Of a stretch of DNA of 9,239 nucleotides, positions 1-7,217 are shown in pieces. Where the stretch lies: positions 1-9,239 of the forward strand of contig JABFSD010000238.1 in the NCBI GenBank assembly GCA_013140935.1, in the 5' to 3' direction. The notes under the pieces were generated by a model. The model saw only the letters and a list, made by a program, of their open reading frames with translations, made no database searches and had not been told where the DNA came from. The stretch's first letter is position 1, and each line of letters begins with the position of its first letter. The DNA comes from Acidobacteriota bacterium (GTDB lineage: Bacteria; Acidobacteriota; Blastocatellia; RBC074). The position numbers and the translations under genes were made by a program.

Positions 1-2279
1 AAATTGGTGGGCGTCAAATTCGTAGACGTGCTGCTGCTGCCATCGGCGCGCGTCAGCCAGATGTCTTCCTGCGCCGCACCGAGCGAATGAAAGGCTACCC
101 ATTGGCCGTCGGGCGAAAGGCTGGGCGAACCAGCAGGCCGCGTGCCTTGTGTGATCGGAACGACCGCGCCCGTGACCGTCAGCTTGAGCGGATCGAAGGC
201 GACGGCTTTGAGATTGGCATCTTGTGCGCGCGTCACATAAACGATGCGGCGATCATCGCGTGTCACATCCATTTGCAATACATCGGCGGTCGGGCCGGTG
301 ACGGGTTCAGGCTGTCCGAGCGTGCGTCCCGTGGCTTCGTCAATGCGTACGCGCCACACGCTGGCAAGGGTTTGGCGCTCGCTGGCAAAGTAAAGATATT
401 GGCCGTCGCCCGACCAGACCGGATTCCAGTCTGCCGCTTCATCATCGGTCACCGGGCGCGCATCGCTGCCGTCCGTCGCCATCGTCCATACGTCGCGGCG
501 ATTGCGGTAATAGGCGATGCGGTGTCCGTGCGGCGACCAGTGCGGGGCCGCAGCGTCTTCGCTTTCGGTCAATACGCGCGTGGTGCCATCGGCGACATTG
601 ATGACGACGAGGCGGCTTTTTGCGCCGGGCAGTTTGGGGTTGAAGATGTAAGTCGTGCCGCAAACGATCTGCCGGCTGTCAGGCGACCACGCCGGGTTGT
701 GTCCGAAATCAGCAATGCGCCGCACGTTGTCGCCGCTCGCGCTCATCACGAAAAGCCCGCCGCCGTTGCGTTCAGAGCGAAAGGCTACGCTTGCGCCGTC
801 GGGCGAACAGGCCAATTCCAAATCATCAGCATCATTGTCTTGTGTCAGATTTTGCGGATTGCTGCCGCCCATGCGCTGCCAGAAGATGTCCCATTGGCCT
901 TGCACCTTGCGCGTATAAAAAAAGCCTTTGCCGTCAGACGAGAAATTCGCGTGGCGCTCTTCGCCGGGAAAACCGGTGAGACGGCTGCTATAAGCCTTAA
1001 GCCAGAGCGAAGGTTCGGCAGCGTTATTCGGCCAGAAACGCCAAGCCGCCAGACCGAGCAGCGCCAACACCGCTACCATTGCCGCAGCGAATTTGGTTTT
1101 CGGTGAATGCGTCGCGTCAACGTGGCTGCGTTCGCCGCTATTCAGCGAATTCGTCGGCGAAGAATCCAACTCGCGTTTGAGATGTTTGAGCGCCGCGCGC
1201 AAATCGTCGGCTGACGAGTGGCGCAAGGCGCGGTCTTTTTCGAGCATGCGATGAACGAGGCTGGCGCATTCGGCAGACAGGTCGGGGCGCAATTGCTGAA
1301 GCGGCACAGGCGTGTGATGCGTGACGGCATCCAGCGTGGCAGCCACCGTATCGCCTTTGAACGGTGCGCTGCCCGCGAGCCATTCATAAAGCACGACGCC
1401 GAGACTGAAGATGTCAGAGCGGGCGTCTACGTCACGCCCCTGCGCCTGTTCCGGCGACATATAACGCAGCGTGCCCAGCACCGTGCCCGGCTTGGTGTCA
1501 GACGGAGAGACAGAGAGACGGAGAGAAGGAGAGAGGTCACTCTGTCTCTCTGTCTCTCCCTCTCCCTGTCTTTCGGTCAGTTTTGCCAAGCCAAAATCCA
1601 CCACCTTGACGTAATCGTCACGTCGCACCATCACATTCTCAGGCTTGATGTCGCGGTGAATGACGCCGGCGGCGTGTGCGGCTGACAGCGCGGCGGAAAT
1701 TTGCAGCGCGACTTCAACGATTTCTTTTATGTCGGACAATTGTTGTTTGGCCGCGATGATCTTTTCGCGCAGCGTGTGGCCGTCCACGAGTTCCATCGCA
1801 ATGAAGTGCAGACCGTCGAGTTGGCCGATGTCATAAACGGTGACGATGTTCGGATGATTGAGGGCCGAGACGGCGCGGGCTTCGCGGGCGAAACGTTCGA
1901 TACGTCCGGCGTCGGCGACGAAATGCGGCGGCAGAATTTTCAAAGCCAACTGTCGTTTCAGACGTTCATCGCGCGCCAGATAAACTTCGGCCATGCCGCC
2001 GATGCCCAAGACTGAAAGCAGTTGGTAAGGCCCCAACGTCTTACCGACCAACGACGACTGTTGTTCGGCGGCGAGTTCTCTGATCGTACTTTCCAAGGGC
2101 GGCGAAGAAAGGAAATCCGCTTCGGCTTCCTGATGGGCTTCGAGCAGCGATTCGACTTCGCGGCGCAACGCTGCGTCGTCGCCGCAGGCTTCAGTCAAAA
2201 AGGCTGCACGTTCGGCGACCGTGTGTTCCAACGCTTCTGCCAGCAAGCGATCTATTTGTGACCAGCGTTCGGCAGTCAT
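1..2279 (-). CDS. Transmembrane Ser/Thr protein kinase with PD40/TolB-like sensor domain (3' end outside window)
   Basis: The frame is open from ATG at 2279 to the left edge (759 codons; the C-terminus is missing). Residues 1-80 are a helical leader typical of sigma-linked kinases in Acidobacteriota and Planctomycetota. The kinase domain spans about 84-367: glycine loop GIGGMAEV (92-99), Lys114, Glu133, HRDIKPEN (208-215), DFG (228-230), SPE (275-277) and Asp289. All catalytic residues are present, so it should be an active Hanks-type kinase. A single membrane helix (about 397-416) follows, then several PD40 blades with SPDG-like turns from about 440 to the edge, probably an extracytoplasmic beta-propeller sensor. 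Residues 236-260 in the activation loop are low complexity and encoded by an inverted repeat. The gene lies 13 nt after the sigma factor gene, has no strong Shine-Dalgarno, and is probably translationally coupled to it. A GTG at 2282 is an alternative start; a stop lies two codons further upstream. Confidence 0.95.
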   Translation of the reverse strand, partial: MTAERWSQIDRLLAEALEHTVAERAAFLTEACGDDAALRREVESLLEAHQEAEADFLSSPPLESTIRELAAEQQSSLVGKTLGPYQLLSVLGIGGMAEVYLARDERLKRQLALKILPPHFVADAGRIERFAREARAVSALNHPNIVTVYDIGQLDGLHFIAMELVDGHTLREKIIAAKQQLSDIKEIVEVALQISAALSAAHAAGVIHRDIKPENVMVRRDDYVKVVDFGLAKLTERQGEGETERQSDLSPSLRLSVSPSDTKPGTVLGTLRYMSPEQAQGRDVDARSDIFSLGVVLYEWLAGSAPFKGDTVAATLDAVTHHTPVPLQQLRPDLSAECASLVHRMLEKDRALRHSSADDLRAALKHLKRELDSSPTNSLNSGERSHVDATHSPKTKFAAAMVAVLALLGLAAWRFWPNNAAEPSLWLKAYSSRLTGFPGEERHANFSSDGKGFFYTRKVQGQWDIFWQRMGGSNPQNLTQDNDADDLELACSPDGASVAFRSERNGGGLFVMSASGDNVRRIADFGHNPAWSPDSRQIVCGTTYIFNPKLPGAKSRLVVINVADGTTRVLTESEDAAAPHWSPHGHRIAYYRNRRDVWTMATDGSDARPVTDDEAADWNPVWSGDGQYLYFASERQTLASVWRVRIDEATGRTLGQPEPVTGPTADVLQMDVTRDDRRIVYVTRAQDANLKAVAFDPLKLTVTGAVVPITQGTRPAGSPSLSPDGQWVAFHSLGAAQEDIWLTRADGSSSTSTNLTPTN
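1504..1559. repeat. GA/TC-rich inverted repeat inside the kinase activation loop
   Basis: A perfect 16-bp inverted repeat: GGAGAGACAGAGAGAC (1504-1519) pairs with GTCTCTCTGTCTCTCC (1544-1559) around a 24-nt spacer. The arms are purine-only or pyrimidine-only apart from isolated bases, and low-complexity GA/TC sequence continues to about 1570. It keeps the kinase frame open and encodes charged and Ser/Arg-rich residues between DFG and SPE. It looks like an inserted or expanded palindromic element, not ordinary coding sequence. That origin is an inference. Confidence 0.85.
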
Positions 2280-2307
2280 CACTTTTCACTTTTCACTTTT
2301 CACTTTT
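2280..2307. repeat. Four perfect tandem heptamers at the sigma/kinase gene junction
   Basis: The unit CACTTTT (AAAAGTG on the coding strand) occurs four times without mismatch at 2280-2286, 2287-2293, 2294-2300 and 2301-2307. The array encodes the last four residues and the TGA stop (2295-2293) of the sigma factor, and it abuts the kinase ATG at 2279. It therefore fills the whole 13-nt intergenic gap and replaces a conventional ribosome binding site. Confidence 0.95.
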
Positions 2308-2862
2308 TAGTTCGCGGTATAGCCAGGCTTTGGCTCGTCCCCATTCGCGGATGACGGTGTTTTCTGAGACGCCCAAGACTTCGGCGATCTCTTTGTTGTC
2401 GAGTCCGCCGAAATAGCGCAACTCGACGACGCGGCATTTGCGTTCGTCAATTTCGGCCAAGCTGCGCAGCGCGTCATCGAGCGCAATCAAATCCGCCGTG
2501 CGTTCCTGCTGTTTGCCTTCGGCTTGTTCGAGCGAAACCTGATGAACGCTCTTGCCACTCACGCGCTGACGGCGACGCGCGAGGTCTACCAATATGCGCC
2601 GCATCAACTGTGCCGAGACGCCGAAGAAATGCGCGCGGTTTTTCCATTCGGCGTCTTTCCATTCGATCAAACGAATGTAAGCCTCATTGACCAGCGCCGT
2701 CGGTTGCAACGGATGCCCAGCGCGTTCGCGTGCCATGTAATGCTTGGCTAATCGGTGCAATTCGGCCTGCACCAGCGGAATCAATTGTTCGAGCGCCGCC
2801 GCGTCTCCGTTGTTCCAGGCAATCAGTAATTGCGTTACCTCTTTGGATGTATGCGTAGCCAT
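2293..2862 (-). CDS. ECF-type RNA polymerase sigma factor (SigX6/TIGR02999-like)
   Basis: A 189-residue sigma-70 family factor that would direct RNA polymerase to a dedicated promoter set. Region 2 spans about 8-100, with the family signature [12 protein letters not shown] at 54-65 and the basic stretch [13 protein letters not shown] at 88-100. Region 4 spans about 130-186, with a helix-turn-helix around [15 protein letters not shown] (156-170). I chose the ATG at 2862 because AGGA lies five bases upstream and the length fits the family. An upstream in-frame ATG at 2922 would add 20 residues that look non-family and lacks a ribosome binding site. No anti-sigma gene is adjacent; the partner is the downstream Ser/Thr kinase. 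The usual acidic motif of region 2.2 is replaced by QPTA (53-56), with Thr55 at its centre. The gene ends within a heptamer repeat, giving the C-terminus KSEK. Confidence 0.95.
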   Translation of the reverse strand: MATHTSKEVTQLLIAWNNGDAAALEQLIPLVQAELHRLAKHYMARERAGHPLQPTALVNEAYIRLIEWKDAEWKNRAHFFGVSAQLMRRILVDLARRRQRVSGKSVHQVSLEQAEGKQQERTADLIALDDALRSLAEIDERKCRVVELRYFGGLDNKEIAEVLGVSENTVIREWGRAKAWLYRELKSEK

Positions 2863-3140
2863 CAGGTTCCTCACGGCTTCTTCGTCGTTGGGGGGCGCAA
2901 AGATGAGTGCGGAAATTACCACACCATGTTTTGGCGCGCGACCCCAGCCGCCGCTTCATTGCACGCCAGCCAGCCCGCCTGAAAAATAATTTCTTTGCGG
3001 CGGTGGTTTTCGCTGCGCGCCTGCGCCTTACAACGCAACCGCAATGCGTGCGGGATGAAAATCGCAGAACGACTGCAAAAGTATTGAATAAAACCGACAC
3101 AAAACATCGCGCCCGTTTCACTGGCGCCAGGAGAGAGGTC
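2863..3140. promoter_or_regulatory. Divergent intergenic control region between sigma factor and protease
   Basis: This 278-nt gap separates two divergent start codons, so both promoters should lie here. It holds one copy of a duplicated element (3002-3055). On the minus strand TGGTAATTT (2921-2913) resembles an extended -10, but no matching -35 is visible. On the plus strand the only -10-like candidate is TATTGA at 3082, in the position that corresponds to TATACT upstream of the methyltransferase gene. A purine-rich ribosome binding site (AGGAGAGAGG, 3129-3138) precedes the protease ATG. If the sigma factor recognises a non-housekeeping sequence, consensus-based reading would miss it. Confidence 0.5.
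3002..3055 (+). repeat. Duplicated upstream element, copy A (upstream of protease)
   Basis: Three blocks, GGTGGTTTTC (3002-3011), TGCGCCTTA (3022-3030) and AACCGCAA (3037-3044), recur with identical order and spacing at 6232-6274. Over these 43 bp I count 31 identical positions without gaps. Similarity continues weakly on both sides: an A/T-rich stretch before it and a GCGGGA after it (3050-3055). The copy ends 96 nt before the protease start codon. Confidence 0.8.
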
Positions 3141-6104
3141 ATGAAAAATGCATTGATAGTTGCAGTACTGATATTCAGCGCTGCTTTGAGTATTGGACTG
3201 ATGCGCGGGCTGGGGCGAGGCAAGGAGTCTCTGCTATTCAGCGCCGCATCGGGTAAGGGACTGGTTCGCGGGTTGTGGCAGGGGGCGAACGAGCCTCCGC
3301 CGAACCCTGAGTTCAGTCCAGCAGATGCTTTCTATATTCGTTCGGAACCGCGTCTTGGTTGCCGACAGCGTACCTATTCATACAGCTCCGGCAAAGATTG
3401 CAAGGGGCAGGACGGCGAAGAACAATTCGAACTCGCCGCTCGCAGCAAAGTGTTCGCGGATATTACCCGAATGGCGAGCCGGCTGGTGGCCGAACACGAC
3501 GACACGACGGTAGCCGTCACCTTTTCCGCGATGATCACTGATGGAGGCTCAGGCTCAGGGCCACTGCGGCTGCGCGCGTTAGTGGATGGAAACGAGGCCG
3601 ACCCCGGCGAGATCACCTTGACGGAGCGTCAGTACGGCCACGCCGCCGGTTATTCGTTCACCTTCATCGCCACGGTGGATAAAGGAATTCACACGGTGCA
3701 GATGCAATGGTCTTCGACGATGCGCTCTGCTACTTCACTGTTGCGCGACGCTTCACTGTTGGTGACGGTAGATTCGCAGGACAATGCTGGACAACGGCTG
3801 GTTGCTAAAGCACGAAAACCGCCAATTCCTCTCACGAAAAATTCGCTGGCCTGGACGAAGATTCCGCAAACCGACCTGGACTTCAATGTCCCCGAAAAGG
3901 GCGGCGCGGCATTCGTCTTCGCCAGCGTGTCAAAGATGAAGCAGGGAAATTACTTTCAGGTGCGGGCAGTGGTTGATGATGCCCCTTATCTGGCGTCGCC
4001 TGGTGCATCCGCCTTTACCATCGAGACCACTCACAAGGAAGCACGCAGCCTCACATTTACCACCAAGGAACTCAGTCCCGGCCTGCACAAGGTGCATTTT
4101 GAATGGCAGTCGGCCTTTACCGATGTGATGTCTGAGGTTGAGTTAGAGGCATGGACAGCCACGGCGCTTACCAACAAGGGGCTTACCGTGATTCCGCAAG
4201 GCGTACCGTTCAACGTCACGCAGGACGTATTCACCGAGGTTCCTACGCTGGCAACAGAGATTCAGGTCAATGAATTATCGGATGTCGCGGTGACGTTTAG
4301 CGGCGTCGGGAACGGCTACAGCGAGGTTTACGCCACGGTGATGAAAGACGGCAACGCCTTAGGGGAGCAAGCGAGTATGCTTTATCACCCTGATGTGTTC
4401 ATTGCGCCGGGGCAAACAAATCCCACCAGTGTTTCCAATCGGGGCGCGCAAAGCTTCACTTTCGCGCTGAAGGATTTACCGCCGCGCGAAAAGCCTTATC
4501 GCATTAGTGTCGCGTTGCGCCTCAAGAAGGCCGGCCCCGGCTGGAGCAATAGAGGCACCTTGGTTTCAAACGCGACGATGACCGTCTTGCGCAAACACCG
4601 GATCGGGCCTGACCTGGCCGTGGGAGCCAATGTGGGCGCGGCCTCCAGGAAACACGAAGCCATCATTGAGCCGGTTTACGGCAGGCGCAAAGTGTTAGCG
4701 GTCGTCTTCGATCCGAAACGTTCGGATGCCGTGCCGGTCAATGGCGCTTACATGCAGGGCGTTGACGACATGTTGTTTGGCCCTGTGCCGAGCGCCAAAG
4801 ACTATTATCGGGTCGTTTCGGGCGGACGATTGCAGTTGGACAAGGTGGCGGTGTTGGGGCCTTATTCCGGCGACAAAGGCGCCATCGACCCCACGAAGAC
4901 GAATCATTATTGGGATGGAGCCGGACACGGTTGCCCCGGCGTGGACGAATATAACTCCCCTTATAAAGAACAAATCGTCGAGGCACTGAAAAAGGCCAGC
5001 GACGAGTTCGATTTCAGCGAGTATGACTTTGACCGCAACGGAATTCTCACGGCTAAGGAATTGGCTATCGTGGTGGTAGTCCCGCAAAACAAAAACTTCG
5101 GTGAGACGACATCACGTTTCGATCCGTATTGCGGCAACAACAACCCCTTTGTCGTAGACGGCGTTGAAATTCACGAGGTGACTCATCTGTACACTCCCGG
5201 AACGGTTTCGACACCGCAAGAACCTAACGGGCCGCTGGCTTCAGCGATGGTGGCAGCGCATGAACTGGCACATCTCGTCTTGCAACTGGACGACACCTAC
5301 GGACCGGTCACGGGCGTCTTTCAAAACAATGGAGACCTGCTACCTTGTCCGTCTAAGAGCGATCCGACGTGTCAAACGCGTTATGTGAATACCGCGCCGC
5401 ACGCAATTTCGATGATGAGCCACATCACTCAAACCAGGAATGGCGATGCGTCCAGCCCGCATCTGGATGGCTTTCACAAATTGCAACTAGGCTGGGTGAC
5501 GCCACGCCTCGTGGTCAATCCCGGGGCTTATCACCAGTACGAAGTGCAGCAAAGCGGAGAAGTTTTGATTCTGCCGCGCGAGGGCACGGACGCGCGTGAG
5601 TATTTGTTGCTGGAAACGCGCTATGAAACGAATGGGCCGCTCGATGCACGTTACGATTACAACCTGATGGATTCGGGTCTGGCGGTCTATCACGTGATCG
5701 AACCCGGCAGTGGTTGCCAATCGTCCGTGGGTGCAAGCCCGCTAAGTTGTGCGCCCTTGCAAAAGCCGATGTGCATTGCTTCGGACTTGCTGTGGGGCAC
5801 TTTTGCCAGCAATTTGCTACGCCCCGGATTGCGGCTGATACAGCCGGACATGCAACACACCTTCAACCCTGCCAGTGGCGGTACCAATTTCTCGGAAACG
5901 CTCTTCGGCGCCAACCCGGGGCAGGACTTGCTGGACGGTTCAGGCGGCGGTGGGATGAGTTGCGCACCCAACATCGGCTTGCCCGGCACCGTACCGCAGT
6001 TGATCTGGGTTGATGGCAGCGCCAGCGGCTATCAACTGAAAGGCATCAAAACGGACTTCGCCGGTCAACGCACGTTATTTAATATCGGCATTGCCGGTAA
6101 ATAA
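3141..6104 (+). CDS. Secreted or membrane-anchored M6-family (immune inhibitor A-like) zinc metalloprotease
   Basis: A 987-residue protein. The start is ATG 3141, which has a purine-rich ribosome binding site and opens a signal peptide or anchor (MKNALIVAVLIFSAALS); the frame is open further upstream but that part is not protein-like. Three related beta-rich modules follow at about 104-210, 236-341 and 350-483, sharing VTFS, RALVDG and SFTF-like strands. The catalytic domain starts near 515: VLAVVFD (518-524), DYYRVVSGGRLQL (554-566), an EF-hand-like loop DFDRNGILTAKE (629-640), zinc motif HELAHLVLQLD (707-717; ligands H707, H711 and probably D717) and a Met-turn candidate MMS (758-760). Later M6 signatures are KLQLGW (780-785), YLLLETR (821-827) and GLAVYHV (846-852). 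The glycine usual at position 8 of the zinc motif is Leu714. Ten cysteines fit an exported protein with disulfides. The substrate is unknown. Confidence 0.87.
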   Translation: MKNALIVAVLIFSAALSIGLMRGLGRGKESLLFSAASGKGLVRGLWQGANEPPPNPEFSPADAFYIRSEPRLGCRQRTYSYSSGKDCKGQDGEEQFELAARSKVFADITRMASRLVAEHDDTTVAVTFSAMITDGGSGSGPLRLRALVDGNEADPGEITLTERQYGHAAGYSFTFIATVDKGIHTVQMQWSSTMRSATSLLRDASLLVTVDSQDNAGQRLVAKARKPPIPLTKNSLAWTKIPQTDLDFNVPEKGGAAFVFASVSKMKQGNYFQVRAVVDDAPYLASPGASAFTIETTHKEARSLTFTTKELSPGLHKVHFEWQSAFTDVMSEVELEAWTATALTNKGLTVIPQGVPFNVTQDVFTEVPTLATEIQVNELSDVAVTFSGVGNGYSEVYATVMKDGNALGEQASMLYHPDVFIAPGQTNPTSVSNRGAQSFTFALKDLPPREKPYRISVALRLKKAGPGWSNRGTLVSNATMTVLRKHRIGPDLAVGANVGAASRKHEAIIEPVYGRRKVLAVVFDPKRSDAVPVNGAYMQGVDDMLFGPVPSAKDYYRVVSGGRLQLDKVAVLGPYSGDKGAIDPTKTNHYWDGAGHGCPGVDEYNSPYKEQIVEALKKASDEFDFSEYDFDRNGILTAKELAIVVVVPQNKNFGETTSRFDPYCGNNNPFVVDGVEIHEVTHLYTPGTVSTPQEPNGPLASAMVAAHELAHLVLQLDDTYGPVTGVFQNNGDLLPCPSKSDPTCQTRYVNTAPHAISMMSHITQTRNGDASSPHLDGFHKLQLGWVTPRLVVNPGAYHQYEVQQSGEVLILPREGTDAREYLLLETRYETNGPLDARYDYNLMDSGLAVYHVIEPGSGCQSSVGASPLSCAPLQKPMCIASDLLWGTFASNLLRPGLRLIQPDMQHTFNPASGGTNFSETLFGANPGQDLLDGSGGGGMSCAPNIGLPGTVPQLIWVDGSASGYQLKGIKTDFAGQRTLFNIGIAGK

Positions 6105-6153
6105 CGCCCTGACAGGCAGAGACCAATCCCTCGCTGCTGATCGAATCGCCAGC

Positions 6154-6196
6154 AACTCCGCGCCTTCGGCACTGTTCGAAGGCGCGGAGTTTTTTT
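6154..6196 (+). terminator. Rho-independent terminator after the protease gene
   Basis: A perfect 15-bp stem, AACTCCGCGCCTTCG (6154-6168) with CGAAGGCGCGGAGTT (6177-6191), closes an 8-nt loop and runs straight into seven T residues (6190-6196). It lies 50 nt after the protease stop codon and has no A-tract on its left side, so it acts on the plus strand only. It separates the protease from the methyltransferase operon. Confidence 0.96.
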
Positions 6197-6231
6197 GAGG
6201 CTTTCGCACGGCAAATATTTTTGGTTTGGCT

Positions 6232-6283
6232 GGTGGTTTTCATCGCGGTGTTGCGCCTTAGGCAGTAACCGCAAGGGGCGGGA
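6232..6283 (+). repeat. Duplicated upstream element, copy B (upstream of methyltransferase operon)
   Basis: The counterpart of copy A: GGTGGTTTTC (6232-6241), TGCGCCTTA (6252-6260), AACCGCAA (6267-6274) and GCGGGA (6278-6283). An A/T-rich stretch precedes it, as in copy A. The AACCGCAA block ends 105 nt before the methyltransferase start codon, against 96 nt in copy A. The similar placement suggests a shared regulatory site, though a dispersed repeat cannot be excluded. Confidence 0.8.
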
Positions 6284-6287
6284 CAAC

Positions 6288-6321
6288 GTTGAAGTGGGAA
6301 ACTTCGACCTGTGGGTATACT
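6288..6321 (+). promoter_or_regulatory. Candidate promoter with overlapping operator-like palindrome
   Basis: TATACT (6316-6321) is a good -10 hexamer, 58 nt before the methyltransferase ATG. Just upstream, GTTGAAGT (6288-6295) and ACTTCGAC (6301-6308) form an inverted repeat with seven of eight pairs matching around a 5-nt centre. It covers the place where a -35 would sit. No good -35 is found at 17-nt spacing (TTGAAG is 21 nt away), so an activator or an alternative sigma factor may be needed. Confidence 0.4.
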
Positions 6322-6379
6322 GCGAACGCGCGCGCCGAGCGCAAAAACGATGCACAAAAGGCACAAAAGGAGCATTCAG

Positions 6380-7192
6380 ATGCAAAACAATGACCGTTTT
6401 CTCAACGAACAGTTTCCGCGTTCAAGCGCGTACCATCCCGAGTGGATTCTCGCTGGAGCCAGCGGCGGGGCCAATCCGCTTTGGCTGACCGAGTGGCTGG
6501 CCGAATCCATGCAGTTGCAACCGGGCATGCGCGTACTCGATCTCGGCTGCGGGCGGGCTTTGTCGTCAATCTTCTTGCACCGCGAGTTCGGCGTGCAGGT
6601 TTGGGCTGCGGATTTGTGGTTCAACGTGTCGGAGAATCACCAACGGATACGCGACGCCCACGCCGGGGATGGCGTCTTCCCGATTCACGCGGACGCGCGT
6701 GCCTTGCCCTTCGCCACGGAGTTCTTTGACGCGATCGTGTCCATTGATTCCTTTATGTATTACGGCACCGATGACCAGTACCTGAGCAACATCGCCAGAT
6801 TCCTGAAGCCGGGAGGCAAGCTCGGCATGGCCGGCTCCGGGTTGGTGCGCGAATTTGAAGGCCCGTTGCCCGATCACCTGCGTGAATGGTGGACACCAGA
6901 CTTATGGTGTTTTCATTCGCCGGATTGGTGGCGCAACCATTGGGACAGAACCGGATTAGTCAACGTCTCGTCGGCTGACACGATGAATGACGGATGGCAA
7001 TTGTGGCGCGATTGGCACAAGACGATTGCTCCCGACAACGTCGCCGAGATTCAAACGTTGGAAGCTGATCGCGGCGACTATCTCGGCTACGTTCGTGTGG
7101 TCGGGACACGGACGAACGTACCCATTGAAGAACCGATTGTGTCAATTCCCGCGCAATACACGCTGCGCGCCATGCTGCGCAATTCAGCATAG
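6380..7192 (+). CDS. Class I SAM-dependent methyltransferase
   Basis: A 270-residue soluble protein with a Rossmann-type methyltransferase fold. Motif I is RVLDLGCGRA (51-60), which binds S-adenosylmethionine; the acidic residue ending strand 2 is D78 (WAADLW). DARALPFATEFFDAIVSIDS (105-124) covers motifs II and III, and LKPGGKLGMAG (142-152) is the post-motif III strand and turn. The Trp-rich C-terminal half (WWTPDLW, PDWWRNHW, DGWQLWRDW) presumably shapes the acceptor site. It resembles a widespread uncharacterised group in Firmicutes and other soil bacteria; the acceptor cannot be read from the sequence. ATG 6380 is chosen because AAGGAG (6367-6372) sits 7 nt upstream. It is the first gene of a probable operon; the next gene begins 25 nt after its stop. 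Confidence 0.9.
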   Translation: MQNNDRFLNEQFPRSSAYHPEWILAGASGGANPLWLTEWLAESMQLQPGMRVLDLGCGRALSSIFLHREFGVQVWAADLWFNVSENHQRIRDAHAGDGVFPIHADARALPFATEFFDAIVSIDSFMYYGTDDQYLSNIARFLKPGGKLGMAGSGLVREFEGPLPDHLREWWTPDLWCFHSPDWWRNHWDRTGLVNVSSADTMNDGWQLWRDWHKTIAPDNVAEIQTLEADRGDYLGYVRVVGTRTNVPIEEPIVSIPAQYTLRAMLRNSA

Positions 7193-7217
7193 GTCTACCA
7201 AACAGAGGAAAAGAGAA

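Noticed and set aside
87..1106. Long plus-strand open frame of 339 codons
   Set aside because: It lies antisense to the kinase propeller region, which has clear PD40 blades on the minus strand. The plus-strand translation has no domain-like pattern and arises from high GC and codon bias.
1527..1539. 13-nt identity AGGAGAGAGGTCA between the kinase insert and the protease ribosome binding site (3129-3141)
   Set aside because: Both are GA-rich low-complexity sequence and one is a ribosome binding site; the match is too short and compositionally biased to mean common origin.
1218..2261. Further plus-strand open frames opposite the kinase domain
   Set aside because: The minus strand encodes an unbroken kinase with all catalytic motifs across this stretch; the plus-strand frames are shadows without ribosome binding sites or recognisable domains.
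2280..2307. CRISPR-like or satellite interpretation of the heptamers
   Set aside because: The units are only 7 bp and contiguous, with no spacers, so this is a tandem repeat and not a CRISPR array.
2907..3140. N-terminal extension of the protease frame upstream of 3141
   Set aside because: The extra 78 residues are Arg-rich, have no ribosome binding site, overlap the control region, and would bury the signal peptide that begins at ATG 3141.
2684..3223. Minus-strand frame of 179 codons spanning the intergenic region
   Set aside because: It overlaps the start of the protease and the sigma factor in another frame, is Arg/Ala-rich and shows no motif; it is a chance open frame.
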